NCBI RefSeq assembly: GCF_900129325.1
Contig: NZ_FQUP01000006.1
Coordinates: 124,001 to 188,000 of the forward strand
Direction: 5' to 3'
Length of the DNA stretch: 64,000 bases
From: Kaistia soli DSM 19436
GTDB taxonomy: Bacteria; Pseudomonadota; Alphaproteobacteria; Rhizobiales; Kaistiaceae
The notes below the pieces were generated by a model. The model saw nothing but the letters and a program-made list of their open reading frames with translations, ran no database searches and was not told the DNA's origin. The translations under genes were made by a program, and so were the position numbers. Positions 53,503-61,023 of this stretch are shown here, piece by piece (positions within the stretch are counted from its first letter, which is position 1; every line of letters starts with the position of its first letter).

Positions 53503-53846
53503 GCGGGGTTTTCGGAGCTCTTGCCAGCGTCGCCACCGCGGTGGCGGCGCAGGCAACCGCGCGGACCCTGAAGAAGGTCGCCTGGACCGCGCTGGCCGCG
53601 GTCTTCATTCTGATCGGCATCACCTTCGCGGCAGCCGCCGGCTATGACGCGCTCGTCATCGCTCTCGGCCCTCGCACGGCCAAGCTGATTTCGGCCGGCG
53701 TCTTTGTGCTGGTTGGTCTCATCATCTATGTGAGTGCCAATTATGGCGGCCGGACGCGCAGACGCCCGGCTGAAACCGGTGACGCCACCACAGCCGCAGT
53801 GGCCTTTGCCATGGGCCTTCTTTCGGGCCTCGGTCGGCGCCGATAG
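53499..53846 (+). CDS. small membrane protein, holin-superfamily-like
   Basis: A 115-residue protein with two membrane helices (VAWTALAAVFILIGITFAAA and LISAGVFVLVGLIIYV), a basic loop (GGRTRRRPAE) and a short hydrophobic C-terminus ending GLGRRR. It resembles the phage_holin_3_6/YqjE-type proteins that often follow DUF883 genes. It is coupled to the DUF883 gene by an ATGA overlap. Function unknown. Confidence 0.7.
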   Translation: MSGVFGALASVATAVAAQATARTLKKVAWTALAAVFILIGITFAAAAGYDALVIALGPRTAKLISAGVFVLVGLIIYVSANYGGRTRRRPAETGDATTAAVAFAMGLLSGLGRRR

Positions 53847-53873
53847 AAAAAGGCCCCGGATTGCTCCGGGGCC
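53847..53873 (-). terminator. intrinsic terminator after phyR
   Basis: On the minus strand GGCCCCGG-AGCAAT-CCGGGGCC is followed by TTTTTC. It lies 30 bases beyond the phyR stop and also just after the convergent small membrane gene. Confidence 0.8.
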
Positions 53874-53902
53874 GCTTGTCGTCCCGATCTCAAAACGACC
53901 GG

Positions 53903-54706
53903 TCAGGCCGCCATTGAGGCTGTCGAATTGAAGAAGAGCGCCTGGCTGATCGCAGCCTTGACCGTGCGCGGATCAAACGGCTTCGTCAGGAGGAATGTCG
54001 GCTCGGGACGCTCGCCCGTCAGCAGGCGCTGCGGGAAGGCGGTGATAAAGATCACCGGCACGCTGAAACCGGCGAGAATGTCCTTAACCGCGTCGATACC
54101 GGACGATCCATCCGCAAGCTGAATATCGGCCAGCACCAGCCCGGGCAGCTCCGCACCGGCAGCGGCGACGGCTTCGCTACGGGTCCGCGCAATCGCCGCG
54201 ACCTCATGGCCGAGCTCCTGGACGATCCCGGCAAGGTCCATCGAGATCATCGGCTCATCCTCGATGATCAGCACGCGTGTGTGCGTCTGGCGCTGGATTT
54301 CGCTGAGGGCCTCGGCGATCAGCGGCTGTATCACGCTTTCCTCAACGCCCATCACGGCGGCCGTGTCGGCATCCGAAAAACCTTCCATCGTCGAAAGAAG
54401 CAGAGCCTGGCGGCTCTCCGGCGTCATCTCGGAAAGGCGTTGCTGCGCCGTTGCTTCTTGGCGGCTGATACCGTCGATCTCGCCGGTCTCGCCAAACTGC
54501 GTGCCGGACCAGATCGCATGAAACAGACGATAAAGTGCAACCTTGGGATGGACGTCGCGTTGGATAGCCGACGGCTCGTTGATTATGGCTTGAAGACAGG
54601 CGCGCACATAGGCGTCGCCGCTTCGCTGGCCTCCTGTCAGCGCGCGGGCGTAGCGGCGCAGGAAAGGCAGATGCGGAGCCAGCATCTGCGACAGGCTATC
54701 AGGCAT
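53903..54706 (-). CDS. phyR: PhyR general stress response regulator (anti-anti-sigma)
   Basis: A 267-residue PhyR with an N-terminal sigma-factor-like domain (residues 1-130; LPFLRRYARALTG, QALLLSTMEGFSDADTAAVMGV) and a C-terminal receiver domain (ILIEDEP-type start at HTRVLIIEDEPMIS, phospho-acceptor Asp in LVLADIQLADG, Lys in LLTKPFDP). When phosphorylated, PhyR binds NepR and frees EcfG. It is read divergently from nepR-ecfG from its own perfect EcfG promoter, giving positive feedback. Confidence 0.96.
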   Translation of the reverse strand: MPDSLSQMLAPHLPFLRRYARALTGGQRSGDAYVRACLQAIINEPSAIQRDVHPKVALYRLFHAIWSGTQFGETGEIDGISRQEATAQQRLSEMTPESRQALLLSTMEGFSDADTAAVMGVEESVIQPLIAEALSEIQRQTHTRVLIIEDEPMISMDLAGIVQELGHEVAAIARTRSEAVAAAGAELPGLVLADIQLADGSSGIDAVKDILAGFSVPVIFITAFPQRLLTGERPEPTFLLTKPFDPRTVKAAISQALFFNSTASMAA

Positions 54707-54742
54707 GGTTTTTCCCTCGGAAGGACGGTGCGTCGGGATAGC

Positions 54743-54767
54743 AACGCATATTGTGCTCTTCGGTTCC
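54743..54767 (-). promoter_or_regulatory. EcfG promoter of phyR
   Basis: On the minus strand GGAAC (54763-54767), 16 bases, CGTT (54743-54746): an exact consensus match, ending 37 bases before the phyR ATG. Confidence 0.85.
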
Positions 54768-54775
54768 AGCACGCT

Positions 54776-54800
54776 GGAACCAAAATTCGGATCGGGCATT
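54776..54800 (+). promoter_or_regulatory. EcfG-type promoter of nepR-ecfG
   Basis: GGAAC (54776-54780), 16 bases, CATT (54797-54800). The -35 elements of the two divergent promoters form one perfect dyad, GGTTCCAGC-AC-GCTGGAACC (54762-54781). The -10 deviates from CGTT by one base. Confidence 0.7.
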
Positions 54801-54870
54801 GGACAGTGCCGCGAACCGAGAGGAGGCACCGGGTCCGGTCGCGACGCTTTGGAATGACGGGTGAGCCGCA

Positions 54871-55104
54871 ATGGCAACTGCTGGGACAGAAAAAGTGAAT
54901 AATGACGAAAAGGACGTGAAGGGTGAGCCGCCTCTCCCCGGGCAGGCGCTGTCACCTGGGCGCGACGGCAAGGAAGACTGGATCGGTCGTCAGTTGCGCC
55001 GCGTCTTCGATGATGCGCTGAACGAACCGTTGCCGGATGACATCATGTCGCTGCTTGAGCGGATCGATGACAATTCAGGCGAGCGCAGCAAAAGCGGCGA
55101 GTGA
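54871..55104 (+). CDS. nepR: NepR anti-sigma factor
   Basis: A 77-residue NepR, which holds EcfG inactive until PhyR takes it away. The conserved core is WIGRQLRRVFDDALNEPLPD followed by DIMSLLERID (about residues 37-67), with disordered charged ends as usual. It lies between the divergent EcfG promoter and ecfG. Confidence 0.94.
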   Translation: MATAGTEKVNNDEKDVKGEPPLPGQALSPGRDGKEDWIGRQLRRVFDDALNEPLPDDIMSLLERIDDNSGERSKSGE

Positions 55105-55158
55105 CGTCGCGCGTGACTTGCCTCTTCGCAATCGGCGCGGGGCGTCGAGGAGACATCC

Positions 55159-55701
55159 ATGAAGAATGAACTGGTCGAGGCATTGCCCATGTTGCGTGCC
55201 TTCGCGCGATCGCTCTCCGGAAACCGCGATCGTGCTGACGACCTCGTGCAGGAGACCGTCATGCGGGCTCTCGCCAATCGCGACAAATTCCAGGAAGGCA
55301 CCAATCTGCATGCCTGGCTCGTCACGATCCTCCGCAACCAGTATTATTCCGAAGTCCGCAAGCGCCGCCGCGAAGTTGAGGATGCCGAAGGTACGCATGC
55401 CAGTCGTCTTTCCGACATTCCTGCGCAGCCGGGCCATCTCGAACTCGACGACTTCCTGCGTGCCATGCGTCTCCTGCCCGACGAGCAGCGTGAGGCGCTC
55501 GTGCTGATCGGGGCCAGCGGTTTTTCCTATGAAGAAGCGGCTGAGATCTGCGGCGTCCGTATCGGAACCGTCAAGAGCCGTGTTTCGCGTGCCCGCGCGC
55601 GTCTCGAAGAAATCATGAATGGCGGCGTCGACCTGCCGGGCGGTGATAGCGCTGAAAAATCGGCGCTTGAAATTGCCGACGCCATGCGGCTTCGCGCCTG
55701 A
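55159..55701 (+). CDS. ecfG: EcfG general stress sigma factor
   Basis: A 180-residue ECF sigma factor. Region 2 (LRAFARSLSGNRDRADDLVQ with ETVMRALAN; residues about 12-75) and region 4 (LLPDEQREALVLIGASGFSY, EEAAEICGVRIGTVKSRVSRAR; about 100-160) are complete, without extra domains. The PhyR-NepR neighbours identify it as EcfG, which recognises GGAAC-N16/17-CGTT promoters. Several such elements occur in this window. Confidence 0.95.
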   Translation: MKNELVEALPMLRAFARSLSGNRDRADDLVQETVMRALANRDKFQEGTNLHAWLVTILRNQYYSEVRKRRREVEDAEGTHASRLSDIPAQPGHLELDDFLRAMRLLPDEQREALVLIGASGFSYEEAAEICGVRIGTVKSRVSRARARLEEIMNGGVDLPGGDSAEKSALEIADAMRLRA

Positions 55702-55737
55702 TCATCCGCCCGTCATCAAAATGACGGAAACCGCAGC

Positions 55738-55774
55738 GATTTCCCCATTCGGCCGCTGGGACGAAGGGGAAATC
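55738..55774 (+). promoter_or_regulatory. hairpin sequestering the beta-lactamase ribosome-binding site
   Basis: A perfect 9-bp inverted repeat, GATTTCCCC (55738-55746) and GGGGAAATC (55766-55774), has a 19-base loop. The right arm contains the likely Shine-Dalgarno GGGGA and ends 4 bases before the ATG at 55779. In RNA it would mask ribosome access. Confidence 0.55.
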
Positions 55775-55778
55775 TGCA

Positions 55779-56675
55779 ATGGCGACATGTCTGACGCGGC
55801 GTGCCTGCCTCACCACGCTTGGTTTCGCAGTGGCGCTGCCGTTTCTCGGCGCTTCGCCTGGTTCCGCTAAGTCCACCTCGGGCGATCTCGATTCTAAGCT
55901 GGCCGAGATCGAGGCCTCGCTCGCGGCAAGAGTGGGCGTTGCGATCCTCGACACCGGGAGCAAGCGCCATTGGCTGCACCGGGCCGACGAACGCTTTCCG
56001 CTTTGCAGCACATTCAAGGTTCTAGCGGCTGCTGCGATCCTCAGGCAGGTCGATAGCGGAACGGACTCGCTGAGCCGTCGCGTCATCATCAGACAAGGCG
56101 ATCTCGTCGACTATTCCCCCGTCACCCAGCGCCGCACCGAGGGCAAGGGCATGACGCTCGCCGAGATCTGCGCTGCAGCGCTGACGACGAGCGATAATAC
56201 GGCCGGCAACATGATGCTGAAGGCGATCGGCGGTCCGGCCGGTTTGACCAGCTTCGCCCGATCGATCGGCGATGACACGACGCGGCTCGATCGATGGGAG
56301 ACTGCGCTCAACGAGGCTTCGCCCGGCGACGCGCGCGATACGACGACGCCCGTCGCAATGGCTCGATCACTTCAGGCGATCTTGCTCGGTCCGGTCCTGT
56401 CGGCACGTTCGAAAAAGCAACTGGCGACGTGGATGGTCGCCAATCGAACCGGCGATGCCAAGCTGCGCGCGGGCCTGCCTGCACGCTGGCTCATCGGCGA
56501 CAAGACGGGCGGCGGCAATCACGGCACGATGAACGACATCGCGATCATCGTTCCGCCGGCACGCGAGCCGGTGTTTGTGGCCGTCTATATCACGGAGACC
56601 GCGGCGAGCTTCGACGCTCGCAACGCCGCCATCGCTTCGATCGGCCGCGCGATCGCCGCGACGCTTCTTGATTGA
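55779..56675 (+). CDS. class A beta-lactamase
   Basis: A 298-residue serine beta-lactamase exported by a leader with a twin-arginine-like start (LTRRACLTTLGFAVALPF). All class A motifs are present: STFK (catalytic Ser77 here, Ambler 70) preceded by Cys, SDN (TTSDNTAGN), the omega-loop Glu in RWETALNEA, and KTG (GDKTGGGNHGT). It follows ecfG by 77 bases on the same strand. The ribosome-binding site lies in a hairpin. No ampR-type regulator adjoins it. The substrate spectrum cannot be read from the sequence. Confidence 0.94.
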   Translation: MATCLTRRACLTTLGFAVALPFLGASPGSAKSTSGDLDSKLAEIEASLAARVGVAILDTGSKRHWLHRADERFPLCSTFKVLAAAAILRQVDSGTDSLSRRVIIRQGDLVDYSPVTQRRTEGKGMTLAEICAAALTTSDNTAGNMMLKAIGGPAGLTSFARSIGDDTTRLDRWETALNEASPGDARDTTTPVAMARSLQAILLGPVLSARSKKQLATWMVANRTGDAKLRAGLPARWLIGDKTGGGNHGTMNDIAIIVPPAREPVFVAVYITETAASFDARNAAIASIGRAIAATLLD

Positions 56676-56677
56676 AC

Positions 56678-56711
56678 AAAAAAGCCCGCCGCGTTCCCGC
56701 GGCGGGCTTTT
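56678..56711. terminator. bidirectional intrinsic terminator
   Basis: A 10-bp perfect GC-rich stem (GCCCGCCGCG at 56684-56693 with its complement at 56698-56707) has a 4-base loop, six A before it and TTTT after it. It lies between the convergent beta-lactamase and DUF1328 genes and can serve both. Confidence 0.88.
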
Positions 56712-56731
56712 ATTCAAGGTGATCGACTAGA

Positions 56732-56896
56732 TCAGGCCCGACGCATCATATGCATCACGGCCGAAATCAGGAACAGCACGATCGCCACGACGAAAATGAT
56801 CTTCGCGATGCCGATGGCCGTACCGGCGATACCGCCGAAACCGAGAACAGCCGCGACAAGCGCCACGATCAGAAAAAGAATAGCCCAGTTCAGCAT
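56732..56896 (-). CDS. DUF1328 small membrane protein
   Basis: A 54-residue protein with two membrane helices separated by a glycine-rich turn ([18 protein letters not shown] and [19 protein letters not shown]), the DUF1328/YtjA pattern. GGAG precedes ATG 56896. A GGAAC-N16-CATT element about 50 bases upstream suggests general stress control, in line with the family's frequent stress association. Molecular role unknown. Confidence 0.9.
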   Translation of the reverse strand: MLNWAILFLIVALVAAVLGFGGIAGTAIGIAKIIFVVAIVLFLISAVMHMMRRA

Positions 56897-56942
56897 CACG
56901 AAGCTCCGTCTCTTCAGCGGTCTCAGCACCGCTCGCCCAATT

Positions 56943-56967
56943 AATGCGGTCGAGAGCAAAGAGTTCC
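56943..56967 (-). promoter_or_regulatory. EcfG-type promoter of the DUF1328 gene
   Basis: On the minus strand GGAAC (56963-56967), 16 bases, CATT (56943-56946), the same variant as at nepR. It lies 47 bases upstream of the ATG. Confidence 0.6.
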
Positions 56968-56977
56968 GGACGTCAGA

Positions 56978-58078
56978 TCAGTCGCCACTTTCCCGGCCGG
57001 TGATCTCGATGCCGAAGCCCTGCAGGCCGACATATTGCCGCTCCTGCGAGGAGATGAGGCGGATCGACCGGACGCGGAGCGCCCGCAAGATCTGTGCGCC
57101 AACACCGATTTCGCGCCAGCGCTCCTTGCGCTGCCGGGCAGAGAGATGCCGCTCTTCGCCGTCACCCGGCAGCGAGCCGTCCGGACGGGCGACCGCCGGA
57201 TCGCGGATCATCAGGAACACGCCGCGATCCGCCGTCCCGACCTTGCGCAGCGTCGTTTCCAGCCAACCCTTCGAATCCGGTCCGCGCGAGACGAGATCCG
57301 TGATCGGATTGGCGCGGTGGATGCGCACCAGCACGTCGGGCTGCTCGGCGATGTCGCCGAAGACGATGGCGAGATGCTGGATCGGATCGAAGGGCGTCTC
57401 GTAGACATAGGCCATTGCCGTGCGGCCGCCGACCGGAACCTGGAAGCTGTCGACTTCCTTGACGAAGCTCTCCGTGCGGGCGCGATAGGCGATGAGATCC
57501 TCGATCGAGACGATCTTCAGGCCATGCTCTCGCGCGAATTCGAGCAGCTGTGGCAACCGCTTGACCGTGCCGTCGTCATTGACCACCTCAGCGAGCACAC
57601 CGGCGGGCTCCAGTCCTGCCAGACGCGCGAGATCGATGGCCGCCTCGGTATGGCCGGAGCGGATCAGCACGCCACCCTCGCGTGCGATCAAGGGAAAAAT
57701 GTGACCGGGGCGGAGGAAGTCGCCCGCGGTGCAGTTGTCGTTCGCAAGCGCCTGGATCGTGTTGGCACGCTCCTCGCTCGAAATGCCCGTTGTCAGGCCG
57801 ACGCGGTAGTCGACCGTGACAGTGAAGGCGGTTCGCATCGGGTCGCGATTGTTCGCAACCATCGGCGGGAGGTGCAGGTGCTCGGCACGTTCCGGCGTCA
57901 GCGGCACGCAGATGATGCCGCTGGTGTGCCGGATCATGAAGGCGACATTCTCGGGCGTCGCCTTGGAGGCCGCCATGATGAGGTCGCCCTCATTCTCGCG
58001 ATCGGTATCGTCGACGACGACCACCAGCTCGCCGGCGGCGATGGCCGCAATGGCGTCCTCAATCTTGTTCAGCGACAT
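56978..58078 (-). CDS. ribB: 3,4-dihydroxy-2-butanone 4-phosphate synthase with degenerate GTP cyclohydrolase II domain
   Basis: A 366-residue riboflavin-biosynthesis enzyme. The N-terminal RibB domain (residues 1-205) is intact: DDTDRENEGDLIMAA, MIRHTSGIICVP, GHIFPLIAREGGVLIRSGHTEA. The remainder aligns with RibA but lacks the zinc-binding cysteine cluster and the catalytic HSECLTGD-type segment (here RIHRANPITDLVS), so GTP cyclohydrolase II activity is unlikely. This matches the RibBX-type proteins of alphaproteobacteria. No FMN riboswitch is seen upstream. Confidence 0.9.
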   Translation of the reverse strand: MSLNKIEDAIAAIAAGELVVVVDDTDRENEGDLIMAASKATPENVAFMIRHTSGIICVPLTPERAEHLHLPPMVANNRDPMRTAFTVTVDYRVGLTTGISSEERANTIQALANDNCTAGDFLRPGHIFPLIAREGGVLIRSGHTEAAIDLARLAGLEPAGVLAEVVNDDGTVKRLPQLLEFAREHGLKIVSIEDLIAYRARTESFVKEVDSFQVPVGGRTAMAYVYETPFDPIQHLAIVFGDIAEQPDVLVRIHRANPITDLVSRGPDSKGWLETTLRKVGTADRGVFLMIRDPAVARPDGSLPGDGEERHLSARQRKERWREIGVGAQILRALRVRSIRLISSQERQYVGLQGFGIEITGRESGD

Positions 58079-58190
58079 GACACGGTTCCATCCGACAAAG
58101 CGATCCGAGCGCCGTCTTAGCAGCGAACCGCCGCGCCGCGCCAGCTTCGGCGCCGCGTCATCCGGTTGAAACCCTGTTCAATGGCGCGCG

Positions 58191-58499
58191 TCAGTGATCG
58201 AGATCGTAGACAAAGATCCCGTCAATGCCGCCCTCGGCCGCCGCCACGATCATGGCGCCGACCTTCGCGTGCTCCGGATCGGCGAGATACTGGTCACGCG
58301 CCTTGGCGTCGCGGAACGTGACGATGAATCCCTCCGAGAACCCCTTGTCGAGGCCTTCGGGGCTCGAATTGGCGGCGATCACAATGCCGGTCAACCCGGG
58401 GATGCGCGGCCGAAGGCCATGCAGCGCCTTGTAGATATCGTCGCGCGTGGCGTCGTTGGCATCGGCTCGATATCGGATGAAGACGCAATGGGTGATCAT
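58191..58499 (-). CDS. Dabb family (stress-responsive alpha/beta-barrel) protein
   Basis: A 102-residue dimeric ferredoxin-like fold protein: MITHCVFIRYRADA at the start, SEGFIVTFRDAKARDQYLADPEH in the middle. Dabb proteins serve varied roles (stress-induced proteins, small-molecule cyclases). It follows a GMC oxidoreductase gene by 21 bases and is probably co-transcribed with it. Confidence 0.85.
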   Translation of the reverse strand: MITHCVFIRYRADANDATRDDIYKALHGLRPRIPGLTGIVIAANSSPEGLDKGFSEGFIVTFRDAKARDQYLADPEHAKVGAMIVAAAEGGIDGIFVYDLDH

Positions 58500-58520
58500 G
58501 CTGGTTTCCTGCCCTTTTCT

Positions 58521-60158
58521 TCAAGCGACTCGCGGCCGCGCTTCTTCAACGGGCGCGATTGTAGCCCTCGGCAGAGGCTTGGCGCCACGGATAAGGTCAG
58601 CCGCCTTTTCACCGATCATGATCGTCGGCGCGTTTGTGTTCGACGAATTTACCTGCGGCATGATCGAGCTGTCGGCGACGCGCAGCCCCTCGATGCCGCG
58701 CACGCGCAGCTCGGGATCGACGACCGCGTCGGCATCAACGCCCATCTTGCAGGTGCCGGCGGGATGATGATCCGTCTTCGCATGGCGGCAACCATAGTCG
58801 AAAAGGTCATGGTCGCTGACGACGCCATCGCCCGGCAGCCTCTCGGCGAGAATGAAGGGTTTCAGCGCCTTCTGGCTGAAGATCTCGCGGGCAAGCCGCA
58901 AGCCGCGCAGCGACATTTCGACGTCGTGCGGATCGGCCCAGTAGTTCGGATCGATCAGCGGCACTGCGGCCGGATCGGCCGAGGCAAGCCGAACCGTTCC
59001 GCGCGAGCGGGGACGCAGGAAGGCCGAATTCAGCGTCACGCCGGCATTCTTAAGCTTGGCGACCCCTGCCTCGATGCCCGAGCCGAGGCCGAGATGAAAC
59101 TGGATGTCCGGCGAGCGCGCCTCGGGATCGGCATACCAGAAGCCACCCGTCTCGAAGAGCGAGGAGGCGACGGGACCCTTTTTGAACATCAGATATTCAA
59201 GGCCGGCAAAGGCCGAGCGATACCATTTCGCATAGGAATCATAGGTGTGGTCGCCGGTGCATTCGGCGATGACGAAGAGATCGAGATGGTCCTGCAGGTT
59301 GCCGCCGACGCCGGCAAGATCATGGACCACCGGCACGCCGACGGACTGGAGATGATCGGCCGGGCCGATGCCGGAGAGCATCAGCAGGCGCGGCGATCCG
59401 ATGGCGCCGCTCGAAATGATCACTTCGCGATCGGCGCGGTGGATGTGCGTCCCGCCATTGCCGGCCGCGACCTCGACACCGACCGCCCTACCCTGTTCCA
59501 CCACGACCCGCAGCACCTGGACGCCGGTCTCGACGCTGAGATTGGGCCGTGTCGCCGCGGGCTTCAGATAGCCAGTCGCGGCTGAAGAGCGGCGGGCGTT
59601 CTTCTGCGACAGTTGATAGAAGCCGATGCCGGCCTGCCGGGCGCCATTGAAATCATGATTGTAGGGAATGCCCGCCTCCTGCGCCGCCCGCATGAAAGCA
59701 TCGCAGATCGGCAAAGGCGCCACCGGCATCGAGACGCCGATCGGGCCACCATAGGCGTGAAATTCATCGCTGAAGCGCTGGTTGTCCTCGGCCCGGCGGA
59801 AATAGGGCAGCACATCCTCATAGGACCAGCCGCGGCAGCCAGCCTGCGCCCACTCGTCATAGTCAAGCCGATTGCCGCGGGTGTAGAGCTGGGCGTTGAT
59901 GGTCGAGCCGCCGCCGATGACCTTGGCCTGTGTATAGCGCAGCACGCGGTCCTGCATGTGCTTTTGCGGCACCGTCGACCAGCCCCACGAGCCGATGCCC
60001 TTGGTCATTTTCGCGAAGCCGGCCGGCCAGTGGTAGAGCAGATTATTGTCCCGGCCGCCCGCTTCGAGCAGGAGCACCTTGACGGCGGCATCCTCCGAAA
60101 GCCGGGCCGCGATCGCGCAGCCGGCCGGACCGCCGCCGACAATGATGTAATCCGCCAT
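58521..60158 (-). CDS. GMC family oxidoreductase (choline dehydrogenase-like)
   Basis: A 545-residue FAD enzyme oxidising an alcohol. The dinucleotide-binding GGGPAGCAIA (residues 8-17), GMC signature 1 region (AKVIGGGSTINAQLYTRGN), signature 2 (SSGAIGSPRLLMLSGIGP) and the C-terminal catalytic His/Asn region (HHPAGTCKMG, MPQVNSSNTNAPTIMIGEKAA) are complete. GGAGGAAG precedes ATG 60158. A LacI-type 16-bp palindrome lies about 40 bases upstream, suggesting carbohydrate or polyol control. Substrate unknown. Confidence 0.92.
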   Translation of the reverse strand: MADYIIVGGGPAGCAIAARLSEDAAVKVLLLEAGGRDNNLLYHWPAGFAKMTKGIGSWGWSTVPQKHMQDRVLRYTQAKVIGGGSTINAQLYTRGNRLDYDEWAQAGCRGWSYEDVLPYFRRAEDNQRFSDEFHAYGGPIGVSMPVAPLPICDAFMRAAQEAGIPYNHDFNGARQAGIGFYQLSQKNARRSSAATGYLKPAATRPNLSVETGVQVLRVVVEQGRAVGVEVAAGNGGTHIHRADREVIISSGAIGSPRLLMLSGIGPADHLQSVGVPVVHDLAGVGGNLQDHLDLFVIAECTGDHTYDSYAKWYRSAFAGLEYLMFKKGPVASSLFETGGFWYADPEARSPDIQFHLGLGSGIEAGVAKLKNAGVTLNSAFLRPRSRGTVRLASADPAAVPLIDPNYWADPHDVEMSLRGLRLAREIFSQKALKPFILAERLPGDGVVSDHDLFDYGCRHAKTDHHPAGTCKMGVDADAVVDPELRVRGIEGLRVADSSIMPQVNSSNTNAPTIMIGEKAADLIRGAKPLPRATIAPVEEARPRVA

Positions 60159-60193
60159 CGCTTCCTCCAGCCGTTCCATCGGCTTCCGAGCAC

Positions 60194-60209
60194 TTTGGAA
60201 CGTTCCAAA
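60194..60209. promoter_or_regulatory. LacI-type palindromic operator
   Basis: TTTGGAACGTTCCAAA is a perfect 16-base palindrome with a central CG, the form bound by many LacI/GalR-family repressors. It sits between the SDR gene and the GMC oxidoreductase gene. No LacI gene lies in the window. The GGAAC inside it lacks a CGTT partner at EcfG spacing. Confidence 0.6.
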
Positions 60210-60243
60210 CAATATGCCGCGACATGTAGGATCGCGGGTTGAA

Positions 60244-61023
60244 CTACAGTCTCGGTATTGCGAGGCCGCCATCGAGATTGACGACCGTTCCAGTCGCAAA
60301 GCCGAAGGCGCCGCTCGCCAGAGCCACCGCGGCGCGCCCGATATCGGCGCCCTCGCCCCAGCGTCCGGCCGGTACGAGGCCGTCCGCGATCAGTCGGTCG
60401 TATTTTTCGCTGACCTTGACCGTCATATCGGTACGAATGATACCCGGTCGAAGTTCGAAGACGCCGATATCGGTGTCGGCGAGGCGGAGCGCGAGGTTTT
60501 GGACGAACATCGCGAGACCGGCCTTCGAAACGCAGTAGTCCGTCCGTTCCGGCGAGGCGAGCGCCGCCGAAACCGACGATACCGTCAGGATCGCGCGGGG
60601 ATGCAGACCCCGACGCGCCAGCATCCGCTTCACGGCAGCCTGCGTGAAGAACAGCGTGCCACGCAGATTGACCGCGAGGACGGTGTCAAAATTCTCCGGC
60701 AGCAGTTCGAGGAGATCACCCCGGACCACGGCGCCGATGCCGGCATTGTTGACCAGAATGTCGACTGGGCCGAGGGCCGCCTCGATCTCCGCGAGCGCTG
60801 TTTCATGCGCCGAAAGATCAGCAAGATCGAAGGCCACGAAGTGAGCACGCGCGCCCAGTGCCTCGATGCGGGCGATCGCTGCGTCCGCCGCATCGTCGCG
60901 GACGATGTCGGTCAGCGCCACATCATGGCCGGCGGCTGCGAAGGCTTCGGCGATTGCGAGGCCGATGCCGCGCCGGCCGCCGGTGACGAGCGTCACGGGA
61001 CGTTTTCCGGCCTCGGCTGTCAT
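60244..61023 (-). CDS. SDR family oxidoreductase
   Basis: A 259-residue short-chain dehydrogenase with TGGRRGIG (residues 13-20), NNAG (about 91-94), catalytic Ser in TVSSVSA, and YCVSK as Tyr-x3-Lys. The ATG overlaps the stop of the upstream GMC gene (ATGA), so the two are coupled. Within this sugar-type operon it probably oxidises or reduces a sugar-derived alcohol or ketone. Confidence 0.9.
   Translation of the reverse strand: MTAEAGKRPVTLVTGGRRGIGLAIAEAFAAAGHDVALTDIVRDDAADAAIARIEALGARAHFVAFDLADLSAHETALAEIEAALGPVDILVNNAGIGAVVRGDLLELLPENFDTVLAVNLRGTLFFTQAAVKRMLARRGLHPRAILTVSSVSAALASPERTDYCVSKAGLAMFVQNLALRLADTDIGVFELRPGIIRTDMTVKVSEKYDRLIADGLVPAGRWGEGADIGRAAVALASGAFGFATGTVVNLDGGLAIPRL

Noticed and set aside
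55710-55729. CCGTCAT-CAAA-ATGACGG hairpin after ecfG as a terminator
   Set aside because: The stem is only 7 bp and no T tract follows on either strand, so read-through into the beta-lactamase gene remains likely.
55779-56675. Carbapenemase-type reading of the beta-lactamase because of the Cys preceding the STFK serine
   Set aside because: The partner cysteine after KTG (Ambler 238) is absent; the motif there is KTGGGNHGT, so a KPC-like disulfide cannot form.
58079-58190. FMN riboswitch in front of ribB
   Set aside because: None of the conserved FMN aptamer segments is present in the 112 bases upstream.
60197-60206. GGAACGTTCC as an EcfG promoter element before the GMC gene
   Set aside because: The CGTT is fused to GGAAC with no spacer; the perfect palindrome fits a LacI-type operator instead.
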